Positions 1-8,167 of a DNA stretch of 21,741 nucleotides are shown piece after piece. Where the stretch lies: the NCBI GenBank assembly GCA_964570825.1, contig CAZMZJ010000023.1:1-21741 (forward strand), read 5' to 3'. Under the pieces are notes generated by a model. The model was not told the origin of the DNA. It saw nothing but the letters and a program-made list of their open reading frames with translations, and did not search any database. This DNA comes from UMGS1002 sp964570825. GTDB taxonomy: Bacteria > Bacillota > Clostridia > Oscillospirales > CAG-272. A program made the translations under genes and the position numbers. The number at the start of each line of letters is the position of its first letter. The stretch's first letter is position 1.

Positions 1-1
1 T

Positions 2-328
2 GTTCCTGCAAACAAAGTACTTGGAATTTGTACTGGAAGCTTGAAAGGGGTTGGAAAAACTATAAGTTTCTTACAAACACCTTTGTATTTCTTGTTGGTT
101 ATATTACTCCCCTTAGCTTTGTTGTTCATATATAACATCGTTTTGTTCGTGAAAATGCTAATGGAACAAAAGTTGGCAAAAGTTGGTGCACTTGGCGGAA
201 ACCAAGAAGATGAAGCCACAAGAAAACAAAGAATAATCGATGAATATCTTGCCTCACAACAAAAGCAGGAAGAAAATAAAGTAGAAGTAGAAGAGACTGA
301 GGCAGAAGAGCCCGGGGACGAGGAATAA
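2..328 (+). CDS. SipW-type signal peptidase I, C-terminal part (5' end outside the window)
   Basis: This reading frame is open from the window edge, so the gene starts upstream; the TTG at 41 is internal, not a start. About 108 residues are visible. They begin with VPANKVLG, then a stretch beginning GVGKTISFLQTPLY that runs into a strongly hydrophobic helix (about residues 27-50). This is the usual end of SipW/ER-type signal peptidases, in which a 'FLxTP' segment leads into the C-terminal membrane anchor. The catalytic serine and histidine lie outside the window. After the helix comes a charged, presumably cytoplasmic tail containing RKQRIIDEYL and a Glu-rich end. The same tail pattern (YKKRVIEDYL) ends the second signal peptidase at 4099-4818, so the two are paralogues. 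A strong terminator follows. The family call is secure; which protein it cleaves is unknown. Confidence 0.82.
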   Translation, partial: VPANKVLGICTGSLKGVGKTISFLQTPLYFLLVILLPLALLFIYNIVLFVKMLMEQKLAKVGALGGNQEDEATRKQRIIDEYLASQQKQEENKVEVEETEAEEPGDEE

Positions 329-358
329 CAATTAGGTCCGGGCGTACAAAAAGATAAT

Positions 359-384
359 AACGCCCTGTACGCAGGGCGTTTTAT
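359..384 (+). terminator. Intrinsic terminator after the first signal peptidase gene
   Basis: A perfect 9-bp stem, AACGCCCTG (359-367) with CAGGGCGTT (372-380), closes a TACG loop and is followed by a short T-rich run. It lies 30 bases after the stop codon and separates the first signal peptidase gene from the ATPase operon. A TTGACA hexamer at 405-410 could be the -35 of a new promoter for the ATPase gene, but no convincing -10 stands at the right distance. Confidence 0.85.
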
Positions 385-447
385 GTTAAAAGGCTTTTTG
401 GCTTTTGACAAAATACTAAAAGCTAATTGTAAGGGAAAAATTATTTC

Positions 448-2007
448 ATGTTTGGAAATTTCTTAAAAGACTTTTTAGGTATATTCTTTGGCGGAATATT
501 AGGAATATTTTGGTCTAGCAAAGCATCTGATAATTATGGGGGAATTTTTGGAGCCCTATTCCAGATGTTTAATTTCCCCGCGTATATAGAGATATTCAAG
601 AATTATGGGGATAAGTTGTCGGCTGGCCTTTGGGTTGCTGCAGCATTATGCGTTCTACTAGTTCTTGCTGCTTTAGTTGCTATTGTCTGGGTAGTTCTAT
701 TCTTTGGAAAAAGGCTTTGGAAAAAGATTGTTGGTGATAAAGTTTTAAATCAAGACTTAATGGATGAAATTGATAATTTAAAGAGAGAATTGATTAAAGT
801 TACAAGAGAAAAAGACAGGATTTTAGGCTTAAAGATTGCATATCAAGGATATGATGTAACAGAGGGAGAAGAAGGTGAAAGTACTTCGGGAGCGAAGAAA
901 GAAGGCGAAAGCAGATTCTATAAGCTAACCGAGGTTGATTCCTTTTATTCTGACCCCGAATATGTAGCAAGAGAATATGACATTACTTGGAATTTAGAAG
1001 AATTATGCGACAGATTTAGAAATTATGCTGCGAACAATCCAGACAGACCTTGGCGTCATCTATATTATGAGCCCAAAATTATCCGATTATTCTTTGCCTC
1101 CCTTGCGACAACTCGTCTAGTCATTCTTCAAGGTATATCCGGAACAGGTAAGACATCCCTCCCTGAATGTATGGGACACTTTTTCAAGAACGATACAACT
1201 ATCGCTTCTGTTCAGCCTTCCTGGCGTGACAGAACAGAGTTATTTGGATATTTTAACGAGTTTACAAAAAGATTTAACGAAACCGAGGTTTTAAGAGCAT
1301 TGTATGAATCCACATATAATGAGGACGTTCATTTAGTTGTCTTGGACGAAATGAATATAGCCCGTGTCGAATACTATTTCGCTGAAATGTTATCCATATT
1401 GGAAATGCCTTCGAGAGATCAGTGGATAGTTGACTTGGTTCCAAGTGGTTGGCCTTCCGATCCTAAACACGTTTTAAAGGGTCGTTTTAGACTTCCAGAA
1501 AACGTTTGGTACTGTGGAACAGCAAACAACGACGACTCAACGTTCGCTATATCCGATAAGGTTTATGATAGAGGTATGCCAATAAACATCAATAGCAAGG
1601 CTGCAGCTTTTGAAGCACCCCTAACTAGTGGTCTTCCGGTAAATTACAAGTATCTCGAAAATTTATATAAGCTTGCCCAAGAAAAAAATAAAGTTTCGGA
1701 TGAAAACCTACAAAAGTTTGAGGAAATGGACAATTACGTTATCGAACATTTTAGATTAGCCTTTGGTAACCGTATTGTTAAGCAGCTAAGAGAATTCGTT
1801 CCCGTTTATGTTGCTTGTGGCGGAACAGAAATTGATGGACTTGATTACGTCCTTTGTAATAAAATCCTACGCAAGTTTGAATCCTTAAACTTGGCATACA
1901 TCCGTGATGAAGTCGATGACTACATCCTTTACTTGGATAATCAATTCGGCGAAGAGAATATGGGCGAATGCAAAGAGTATCTCCGCCGCTTGAAGAAGTT
2001 GTTCTAG
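448..2007 (+). CDS. Membrane-anchored McrB-like AAA+ ATPase
   Basis: A 519-residue protein. Residues 5-22 and 59-88 are hydrophobic, and the second is a convincing membrane helix. Residues 100-126 are a short charged coiled coil. Residues about 180-390 form an AAA+ module of the McrB/MoxR-like type: Walker A GISGTGKTS (229-237), Walker B VVLDEMN (297-303, D300/E301), a sensor-1 segment GTANNDDST (357-365) and an arginine-finger-like DKVYDRG (R375). The DEMN and GTANxDDST patterns are typical of McrB relatives, in which GTP or ATP hydrolysis by a hexamer drives a partner protein. Here the partner is presumably the next gene. Classical McrB carries a DNA-binding N-terminus and works with a nuclease; here the N-terminus is membrane-spanning and no nuclease is nearby, so a role at the membrane is more likely (inference). 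The start is ATG 448, with AAGGG at 432-435 as a weak ribosome binding site. It is the first gene of a three-gene operon. Confidence 0.85.
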   Translation: MFGNFLKDFLGIFFGGILGIFWSSKASDNYGGIFGALFQMFNFPAYIEIFKNYGDKLSAGLWVAAALCVLLVLAALVAIVWVVLFFGKRLWKKIVGDKVLNQDLMDEIDNLKRELIKVTREKDRILGLKIAYQGYDVTEGEEGESTSGAKKEGESRFYKLTEVDSFYSDPEYVAREYDITWNLEELCDRFRNYAANNPDRPWRHLYYEPKIIRLFFASLATTRLVILQGISGTGKTSLPECMGHFFKNDTTIASVQPSWRDRTELFGYFNEFTKRFNETEVLRALYESTYNEDVHLVVLDEMNIARVEYYFAEMLSILEMPSRDQWIVDLVPSGWPSDPKHVLKGRFRLPENVWYCGTANNDDSTFAISDKVYDRGMPININSKAAAFEAPLTSGLPVNYKYLENLYKLAQEKNKVSDENLQKFEEMDNYVIEHFRLAFGNRIVKQLREFVPVYVACGGTEIDGLDYVLCNKILRKFESLNLAYIRDEVDDYILYLDNQFGEENMGECKEYLRRLKKLF

Positions 2008-2012
2008 TCCTA

Positions 2013-2028
2013 CTGAATTGATATTCAG
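2013..2028 (+). other. Small hairpin between ATPase and coiled-coil genes
   Basis: CTGAAT (2013-2018) pairs perfectly with ATTCAG (2023-2028) around a TGAT loop, just after the ATPase stop codon. No T-run follows, so it is not a terminator. It could stabilise or separate the mRNA segments of the two genes, or be chance in AT-rich DNA. Confidence 0.35.
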
Positions 2029-2073
2029 CTGATGTATAAATAAGTGTATTTTAAGGAGTAAACGTAGGTATTT

Positions 2074-4059
2074 ATGGCTCGTTCAGAGTACGATGAGATT
2101 ATTTTTCAAATTAATAACCTCCTTAAGCAAGAGAAAATTTATCCATTGTATATGGGTTCTATTTCCGAAGGCAAAAACGACTATAAAATAAGCCAGGTTT
2201 ACACAAAAAAGAACTATGATGACAGTTGGATAACTACCTTAGAAGAATGTATCGTCCCCCTTGATACAATTGTTAGAAATCCTAGAAAGTTCATCGTTAT
2301 CGAAGAAGATATTGTCGATGTTTCTTTAGCCAGATCCATTTCGATTGAATCAGTTAAACATTTAGCTCAGCACACAAACTTAATTGCAGCCGTTAAAAAA
2401 GATGGCTCAATTATCCCTTCTAAGATTCTTAATACCAGTAAAGAAGAAAGTTTCGAAATATATGAAAACCGTTTTATTTACACCTTACTTTTAAAGGTAA
2501 ATGACTTTATTGAAAGAAGAACTTCAATAGTTAAAAAAGCTTTAATGCAAGCAGGAGCCCTTGGAGTTGAGATTAAATCTAATTTTAAAATTAGTGATTT
2601 TAGCGTAGATTTTTCTATGAATAACTCTGCTAACTTCCCCTTTGAAGCTGCCTTTAAAAAACAAGGAGATGAGCACTCTGATTTAGAAAGAATAGCGCAT
2701 ATAACTAAGATTTATCAGGGATTCTTATCATCTCCTTTTGCAAAGGAAGTTAAAAACTGCGCACTTGTTCGCCCCCCTATTACCCGTACTAACGTCATTT
2801 TGAAGGATCCAAACTTTAAAAAGGCATTAACTCTTTGGCAATTTGTAGAAAGCGCAGAAAAAATGGACTACCGAATTGATACGGTTACCGAGTCTACTGA
2901 CCTAAATGCCACACTTACTGAAAAATATCGTGGTATCGTCTTCTTAAATACAGTGCTACTCCAATCAATAGCTGAAACCCGGCAGGAAAACGAATCCCTT
3001 GAAAAAGCACTCAAACAGGATCAGGTATTAGCGGATGATTATGTAACAAAGAATATTGATGATTTTGTGCCAGATGACTTTCCTCAGCTTAAAATGGATC
3101 TCAATGAGGTTAGACGAATATACTACCGTGTCCCTGGACAAAAAACCCTAAGTCTAACTGAAATAGCGAAAATTAACGCGGCACTGGACAGAGTATATAG
3201 ACAATACAGGATTAACAAGGCCAGAGATGACAGTATTACCAAGAAAAAATTAATTGCAAAACAATTAGAGGAAGAAGCTCAAGCCAAGAGACTCGCCTTA
3301 AGAGAAGCAAGGGATATAGAAAGAGCGAAAAAACAAGAGGCTGCAAGAAGACGGCTTGAACAAAGAAAATTAGAAGCCGAAAGAAGAGCTGCGCTTGAAC
3401 GTGCCGAACAGGAAAGATTAGAAGCTGAAAGAAGAGCTGAAGAAGAAAGAATTCTGTTGGAAGAAGAGAGATTTCGTCTAGAAGAAGAAAGAAAGCGGCA
3501 GGAAGAAGAAAAGAGAATTGAAATTGAAAAACAAGCTGCAGAAGAAGCCCATAAACAGAAAATTATAGAAGAACAAAAGATGGCAGCTCGTATACAGCAG
3601 GAAATGGAAGAGTATAAGACACGTCTGGCTGCTGAGGAAAAGAGAATAGAGCAAGAGCTAATAGAAAGACAGGAGAACTATTGGAAAAAGCAAAAAGAGC
3701 TACAAATTCGGTTGCAAGTAGAAGATGATAAGAGCAAGATCCTTGAAAAAGAGACCTTCTATTTCTCTAAAGTAAAAAAGGATGAAAAAAATAAGCTGAA
3801 TAAGTTGGAAATGCTTCGTAATACCCTTAGAAACGCAATGATTGTTGAACACTATCAAGAAATAGAGAATATTTTAGAATCCGCAAAAGAGCACTATACC
3901 GAAGAGCAACTAAAGGAAATTCGCGCCGAAATTAAGGCCTCTGAAAAATCAGAGGAAAAGAAAAGAAAAAAGAAAGAAAATAAAGGGCGTGGAAATGGAC
4001 TTAAGAGGATTTCTGGGTTGTTTTCAAAGAAGGAAAAGAATAAAATAGAGAATGATTAA
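2074..4059 (+). CDS. DUF2357-like protein with long C-terminal coiled coil
   Basis: A 661-residue protein with no signal peptide and no membrane helix. The first ~300 residues are globular. They include a segment beginning NPRKFIVIEEDIVDVSLA (69-86) and an ENRF motif at 131-134 followed by a hydrophobic helix, a pattern recalled from DUF2357 proteins, which commonly accompany McrB-like ATPases; this family link is by eye and moderate. Residues about 385-575 are an almost unbroken Glu/Arg/Lys/Ala-rich coiled coil. The last ~40 residues are strongly basic. DUF2357 proteins linked to McrB often carry a PD-(D/E)XK nuclease; no such motif was seen, and the coiled coil occupies that position. It probably works with the ATPase encoded 66 bp upstream, as a scaffold or rod-shaped effector. 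ATG 2074 is fixed by an in-frame TAG at 2065. AAGGAG at 2053-2058 is rather far upstream (15 bases). Function unknown. Confidence 0.75.
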   Translation: MARSEYDEIIFQINNLLKQEKIYPLYMGSISEGKNDYKISQVYTKKNYDDSWITTLEECIVPLDTIVRNPRKFIVIEEDIVDVSLARSISIESVKHLAQHTNLIAAVKKDGSIIPSKILNTSKEESFEIYENRFIYTLLLKVNDFIERRTSIVKKALMQAGALGVEIKSNFKISDFSVDFSMNNSANFPFEAAFKKQGDEHSDLERIAHITKIYQGFLSSPFAKEVKNCALVRPPITRTNVILKDPNFKKALTLWQFVESAEKMDYRIDTVTESTDLNATLTEKYRGIVFLNTVLLQSIAETRQENESLEKALKQDQVLADDYVTKNIDDFVPDDFPQLKMDLNEVRRIYYRVPGQKTLSLTEIAKINAALDRVYRQYRINKARDDSITKKKLIAKQLEEEAQAKRLALREARDIERAKKQEAARRRLEQRKLEAERRAALERAEQERLEAERRAEEERILLEEERFRLEEERKRQEEEKRIEIEKQAAEEAHKQKIIEEQKMAARIQQEMEEYKTRLAAEEKRIEQELIERQENYWKKQKELQIRLQVEDDKSKILEKETFYFSKVKKDEKNKLNKLEMLRNTLRNAMIVEHYQEIENILESAKEHYTEEQLKEIRAEIKASEKSEEKKRKKKENKGRGNGLKRISGLFSKKEKNKIEND

Positions 4060-4098
4060 TCTCTTATTCTTTCATGTTCTTTTGGGAGACTCCAACTA

Positions 4099-4818
4099 AT
4101 GATAAAAAAAATATCTAAAATCTCAACTTCAAAAGATAAAACCTCAAAAAAGGGACTTAAATTAGCAGTAAATATTGCTACTTGGACTATCTTTTGCATC
4201 ATATTTCTTGCTGTTCTCTCTGTTCTTATTCAAAGCATTATGGGAGTCCCACCCAATATTTTCGGTTATAGATTTTATTTTGTTTTGACCTCTAGTATGT
4301 CCCCTGAACTTGAACCAGGAGATGTTATATTAAGTAAATTATATAACGATCAAAAGAATTCTCCCGAGATAGAAGTTGGAGATGTTATCACATATATAAT
4401 CCCTGAGGGTCAACCTAGAGAAGGCTTTCCTAATACTCATAAAGTTATTACCGCCCCTTATGAAGATGGGGGTAAAACATATATAGTAACAAAGGGAGTT
4501 AATAATGTTATTGCAGACCCCCCCACTCCCATTGAGAATGTACAAGCAGTGATGGTTAATAAATCCACCTTTATGTCAAAATTATATGGTTTGTTTATAG
4601 GTGGAAATACTCTACTCATTATACTTTTTATAGTTCCCTTTTTGTTCATCATTGGATCTTTAGTATATAGGCTGGTAGTTACGCTAAAAGCAAAACCTGC
4701 TCCCAAGATTCCCCCCGAAGATGATGAGGATTACAAAAAGAGGGTTATCGAAGATTACTTAAAGAAAAAGGATGAAAGCAATACAGATAATAAGCCAGAT
4801 GATAGTAACAATAATTAA
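4099..4818 (+). CDS. SipW/ER-type signal peptidase I
   Basis: A 239-residue membrane serine protease that removes signal peptides on the outer face of the membrane. An N-terminal membrane helix (about 24-47) is followed by the catalytic serine in VLTSSMSPELEPGD (S66), then NTHKVI (H114), TKGVNN (131-136) and D140. Histidine in place of the usual lysine base marks the SipW/archaeal/ER class rather than the LepB class. A second membrane helix (about 168-193) leads to a charged cytoplasmic tail with YKKRVIEDYL (211-220), shared with the partial paralogue at the left edge. In Bacillus subtilis SipW matures biofilm matrix proteins; here the substrates are unknown, though surface proteins are plausible. 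GGGAG at 4084-4088 serves ATG 4099. It is the last gene of the ATPase operon, 39 bases after the coiled-coil gene, with a strong terminator behind it. Confidence 0.9.
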   Translation: MIKKISKISTSKDKTSKKGLKLAVNIATWTIFCIIFLAVLSVLIQSIMGVPPNIFGYRFYFVLTSSMSPELEPGDVILSKLYNDQKNSPEIEVGDVITYIIPEGQPREGFPNTHKVITAPYEDGGKTYIVTKGVNNVIADPPTPIENVQAVMVNKSTFMSKLYGLFIGGNTLLIILFIVPFLFIIGSLVYRLVVTLKAKPAPKIPPEDDEDYKKRVIEDYLKKKDESNTDNKPDDSNNN

Positions 4819-4825
4819 TAATCCT

Positions 4826-4848
4826 AGGGCCCAAAAGGCCCTTTTTTC
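4826..4848 (+). terminator. Intrinsic terminator of the ATPase-coiled coil-peptidase operon
   Basis: AGGGCC (4826-4831) pairs with GGCCCT (4837-4842) around CAAAA, followed by a run of T. It lies just after the signal peptidase stop codon and closes the three-gene operon. Confidence 0.85.
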
Positions 4849-4937
4849 TCCAAATGATAATTAGATATTTCTGGGTTAATAACATCCATACATTTTTCTT
4901 GTTCCCTAGATTCTTAAGGTTTAAATAAAAGTTTAGT

Positions 4938-4965
4938 TTTACGATTACTATTTTTGTTATATAAT
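4938..4965 (+). promoter_or_regulatory. Probable promoter of the glycerate kinase gene
   Basis: A perfect -10 hexamer TATAAT (4960-4965) has a weak -35 candidate TTTACG (4938-4943) 16 bp upstream. Transcription would start near 4972, which rules out the ATG at 4954 as the start of the kinase and supports ATG 4993. Confidence 0.6.
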
Positions 4966-4992
4966 CAATATATTAATGTAAGGGAGATTTTT

Positions 4993-6132
4993 ATGAAAAT
5001 TGTTATTGCCCCAGATAGCTATAAAGGCACAATAAAAGCCTCTGAAGTCGCTGATATAATAGAGAAAGGAGTACTTGAAGTATTCCCCGATGCAGATATT
5101 TCAAAAATTCCCTTCTCAGACGGGGGAGAAGGAAGTGCAGAATGCTTTCACTCAGCTATCGGAGGAGATTTAATTGATGCTTTTGTAAAAGACCCTCTTG
5201 GAAGAATAGTTTCTGCTCACTACTTGTATAAGGATAATTTGGCAATTATTGAATCTGCCCAGGCCTGCGGACTTCCCCTACTAACAGAAGAGGAAAAGAA
5301 CCCAAGATTAACAACCACTTATGGAGTAGGCGAACTGATAATTCAAGCGCTTAATAAAGGGGTGAATAAAATCGTTCTAACCCTTGGAGGGAGTTCGACA
5401 AATGATGGTGGAGCAGGTATGGCGGCAGCACTCGGGGTAAAGTTTTTAAATAAATTGGGGGAATCCTTTATACCCGTAGGAGAAACGCTAAGCGATATAT
5501 TCTCCATTGATATATCTAATATAGATAGTAGAGTCTTTTCCACAGAGTTTATTGGTATGTGTGATGTAAAAAATACAGTATGCGGAGAGTTTGGCGCAAG
5601 TGCTGTTTATTCCCCTCAAAAGGGGGCTTCTTCTGAGGATGTAGCCCTATTAGAAAAAGGATTATGCCATTTAACACAGCTTAAGTCAAAAATTGATGGT
5701 AAGGATTATTTTGCTATTGAAGGAGGAGGTGCAGCTGGAGGGTTAGGTTTTGCAGTAATATCCTTTCTTAAAGGAAAACTGGTTAGTGGAATATCCCTTA
5801 TGATGGAAATTGCCGAATTTGACAAAAAAACTCGTGATGCCGACCTGCTAATTACAGGAGAAGGTAGGCTAGACAGACAGAGCTTTATGGGAAAAGTGAT
5901 CGATGGTATGTCTCAGAAAGCGATAAATCATCATATTCCTCTTATTATTATTGCTGGTTCAGTTACTTCTGAAGTTACTGGAGAAATCCTTAAAAAGCAT
6001 GGGGTGGTTCTTGCTGAAAGCACTGATCTTACGGGTAAGCCCTTCAAAGAAATAAAGCATAGAGCAAAATTAGATTTAGCTTTGGCTTCTGTAAGGGTAA
6101 TGAATAAATATAAAAAAATGATATCAATCTAG
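4993..6132 (+). CDS. glxK: Glycerate kinase (GlxK family)
   Basis: Phosphorylates D-glycerate with ATP, linking glycerate from tartronate, glyoxylate or sugar-acid breakdown to lower glycolysis; cytosolic. The 379-residue product has the family hallmarks: DSYKGT near the N-terminus (8-13), DGGEGS (43-48), the glycine-rich segment beginning LGGSSTNDGGAGMAA in the middle, and GEGRLDRQS near the C-terminus. Length matches the family (about 375-380). The frame is open back to an ATG at 4954, but ATG 4993 is preferred: it has AAGGGAG at 4979-4985, starts exactly at the conserved MKIVIAPDS, and the -10 box lies after 4954. Probably monocistronic, as it converges on deoB. Whether the product is 2- or 3-phosphoglycerate cannot be told from sequence, so the symbol is by family. 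Confidence 0.92.
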   Translation: MKIVIAPDSYKGTIKASEVADIIEKGVLEVFPDADISKIPFSDGGEGSAECFHSAIGGDLIDAFVKDPLGRIVSAHYLYKDNLAIIESAQACGLPLLTEEEKNPRLTTTYGVGELIIQALNKGVNKIVLTLGGSSTNDGGAGMAAALGVKFLNKLGESFIPVGETLSDIFSIDISNIDSRVFSTEFIGMCDVKNTVCGEFGASAVYSPQKGASSEDVALLEKGLCHLTQLKSKIDGKDYFAIEGGGAAGGLGFAVISFLKGKLVSGISLMMEIAEFDKKTRDADLLITGEGRLDRQSFMGKVIDGMSQKAINHHIPLIIIAGSVTSEVTGEILKKHGVVLAESTDLTGKPFKEIKHRAKLDLALASVRVMNKYKKMISI

Positions 6133-6147
6133 TTCTAGATTTTTTTA
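6126..6147 (+). terminator. Possible terminator of glxK overlapping its stop codon
   Basis: AATCTAG (6126-6132, which contains the stop codon TAG) pairs with CTAGATT (6135-6141), followed by a T-run. The stem is AT-rich and the nominal 2-base loop would open to four, so this is a weak terminator at best. No other terminator was found between the converging glxK and deoB genes. Confidence 0.4.
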
Positions 6148-6212
6148 ATTATTTGATTATAACTAAAACAATTAATATGGCTGATATACTAATATGAGGG
6201 AAAGATTAAAAG

Positions 6213-7415
6213 CTAAATCCTTTTTATCTCAGGAAGAAGACTTTCGCCTGCCAAAGTATATTTTATTTTAAAAATATCTGCGATCGTGGCTCCAATATAT
6301 GAGAACGAGGGCAACACTCCAAGGGAGAAATCCCTTTTTATCTTATCCCCGTATATTAAAATAGGAACATATTCCCTCGAATGGTCGGTTGAAGGACTAG
6401 CTGGATCACACCCATGATCAGCGGTAATTATTAGTATATCTTCCTTTCCCATCCTTAGAAGGAAAGATTCCAACCACTTATCAAACTCCGAAAGAGCTTT
6501 TGCATACCCTTCAACGTCATTTCTATGTCCGTAAAGCATATCAAAATCAACTAAATTAGTAAAAACTAAGCCTGAGAAGTCCTTATCTAAATATTCAATA
6601 GCCTTTTGCATACCATCTTTATTAGAAATTGTATGTACTGCCTGAGTCAATCCTTGGCCCGCAAAAATATCTTCTATTTTACCAATTCCTATCACTTCAT
6701 ACCCTGATTCTTTAAGTAAATCTAAAAGTGTTTGAGAGGGTGGCTTAAGGGAAAAATCCTTTCTTTTTGCTGTGCGAGAAAAATTCCCAGGAATGCCTAT
6801 AAAGGGTCGTGCAATTACCCTTGCGACAGCATGCGTACCCACAAGTATCTTTCTTGCAATCTCACAATACTTATACAACTGCTCAATGGGTATTACATCT
6901 TCATGTGCAGCAATCTGAAAAACACTATCCGCAGAAGTATACACTATTAAGTCGCCCGTTTGCATGTGCAAAAGACCGTACTCTTCAATTACTGCCGTTC
7001 CAGAGAAAGGAAGATTACATAGCACCTTTCTTCCTGTTAGTTTTTCAAATAAATCTATAATTTCCTTTGGAAATCCAGAAGGATAAGTGGGGAAAGGGGT
7101 ATCGGAAATAACACCAGCAATTTCCCAGTGACCGGTGGTTGTGTCCTTCCCTTTTGATCTTTCAGCAGCCTTTCCATATGCTCCATTAGCCTTATTATTC
7201 TCTGAAGGAATTGAAATAAATGGTATCTTGAGAATACCCATTTTTGTTAGATTAGGTATACTAAAGTTGACACTTTTGGATATAGATTTAAGGGTATTGG
7301 TATTTAGATCGTTGTACATATATGCATCTGGCATCGCTCCAACGCCTAATCCGTCAAGTATAATTAAATGGACTTTTGCCTGGCTCTTTGTCCCCTCTTC
7401 AAATACTTTTACCAT
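6213..7415 (-). CDS. deoB: Phosphopentomutase
   Basis: Interconverts (deoxy)ribose-1-phosphate and (deoxy)ribose-5-phosphate, joining DeoD upstream to DeoC downstream in nucleoside salvage. The 400-residue protein belongs to the alkaline phosphatase-like metalloenzymes. It shows the N-terminal metal-binding LIILDGLGVGAMPDA (D21), the phospho-acceptor threonine region KGKDTTTGHWE (T92-T94), and the C-terminal metal cluster TADHGCDP (D333, H334) and TDHSREYVP (H345). Length fits the bacterial family (about 390-405). AAGGAGA stands just before the ATG. It is the last gene of deoC-deoD-deoB, 19 bases after deoD. No good terminator is seen downstream. Confidence 0.96.
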   Translation of the reverse strand: MVKVFEEGTKSQAKVHLIILDGLGVGAMPDAYMYNDLNTNTLKSISKSVNFSIPNLTKMGILKIPFISIPSENNKANGAYGKAAERSKGKDTTTGHWEIAGVISDTPFPTYPSGFPKEIIDLFEKLTGRKVLCNLPFSGTAVIEEYGLLHMQTGDLIVYTSADSVFQIAAHEDVIPIEQLYKYCEIARKILVGTHAVARVIARPFIGIPGNFSRTAKRKDFSLKPPSQTLLDLLKESGYEVIGIGKIEDIFAGQGLTQAVHTISNKDGMQKAIEYLDKDFSGLVFTNLVDFDMLYGHRNDVEGYAKALSEFDKWLESFLLRMGKEDILIITADHGCDPASPSTDHSREYVPILIYGDKIKRDFSLGVLPSFSYIGATIADIFKIKYTLAGESLLPEIKRI

Positions 7416-7434
7416 TTAAATCTCCTTACTATTA

Positions 7435-8145
7435 TTAGTCTGCGGTCCTTACTGCGACCTCAAACATGGAAGCAAAAGATTGTTCTCTTTCTAGTGCTGT
7501 AAGATTAGCGGCATTCTTTTCCACTAAACTATCAGATGCAGTACAAATGAGCAGTGCGTTCTTCTTCGCTTTATATGCATTCATATACAGCGCTGCTCCT
7601 TCCATCTCAACTGCTATAATATTATATTTCTTAAAGTAAGGGATTTTTGCTGCCTCAGCGTAAAAAACATCCGAGGAAAATATATTTCCAATTTTGGGAA
7701 TTATATTTAAGCTTTCACATGTTTTTTTTGCTCTTTCAAGTAGATACGGACTTGCCTCCCCTAAAAAGTCCTTGGGCAGTCCGAAGTTTTCTGCAAAGCT
7801 TGAAGTGGTGAATGCTTTTTCTCCAATAACAAGATCTCTAACCTTAACTGACTGGTGAGTTGCCCCGCAAGAACCAACTCTAATGATATTTTTTACATTG
7901 TAAAAGTTAAATAGCTCGTAAGCGTATATTCCCATTGAGGGCATTCCCATACCTGAGGCCATTACAGAAATTCTCTTTCCTTCAAAGTATCCCGTATATC
8001 CTTGGATTCCTCTTACATTGTTTACAAGTACTGCCCTGTCTAAATAATTATCGGCTATGAACTTGGATCTTAATGGATCCCCCGGCATCAAAACAGTATC
8101 CGCAAATTCCCCCATTTTTGCTGTAATATGTGGAGTTGGTATCAT
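7435..8145 (-). CDS. deoD: Purine nucleoside phosphorylase, DeoD type
   Basis: Splits purine (deoxy)nucleosides with phosphate into free base and (deoxy)ribose-1-phosphate. The 236-residue protein aligns end to end with the hexameric DeoD class: TPH near the N-terminus (H6, contacts a neighbouring subunit), phosphate-binding MPGDPLR (R26) and IIRVGSCGA, the ribose-binding VEMEGAALY, and the catalytic aspartate in CTASDSLV followed by the arginine of ALEREQSF. A perfect AAGGAGG lies seven bases before the ATG. Only 22 bases separate it from deoC and 19 from deoB, so the three form one transcription unit. Confidence 0.96.
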   Translation of the reverse strand: MIPTPHITAKMGEFADTVLMPGDPLRSKFIADNYLDRAVLVNNVRGIQGYTGYFEGKRISVMASGMGMPSMGIYAYELFNFYNVKNIIRVGSCGATHQSVKVRDLVIGEKAFTTSSFAENFGLPKDFLGEASPYLLERAKKTCESLNIIPKIGNIFSSDVFYAEAAKIPYFKKYNIIAVEMEGAALYMNAYKAKKNALLICTASDSLVEKNAANLTALEREQSFASMFEVAVRTAD

Positions 8146-8167
8146 AATAATCCTCCTTGAGTATAGG

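Noticed and set aside
405..433. Promoter of the ATPase operon from the TTGACA at 405-410
   Set aside because: No -10-like hexamer at 16-18 bp spacing is convincing, so it is mentioned only with the terminator entry.
448..4059. Reading the ATPase and its partner as a standard McrBC restriction system
   Set aside because: No PD-(D/E)XK nuclease motif was seen, the ATPase begins with membrane segments rather than a DNA-binding domain, and the neighbours are signal peptidases.
4339..4706. Overlapping minus-strand frames within the signal peptidase gene
   Set aside because: They lie opposite a well-supported gene, show no family motifs, and have no convincing starts.
4954..4992. Upstream ATG start for glycerate kinase
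   Set aside because: The -10 box (4960-4965) lies inside this stretch, it adds 13 non-conserved residues, and the good ribosome binding site serves ATG 4993.
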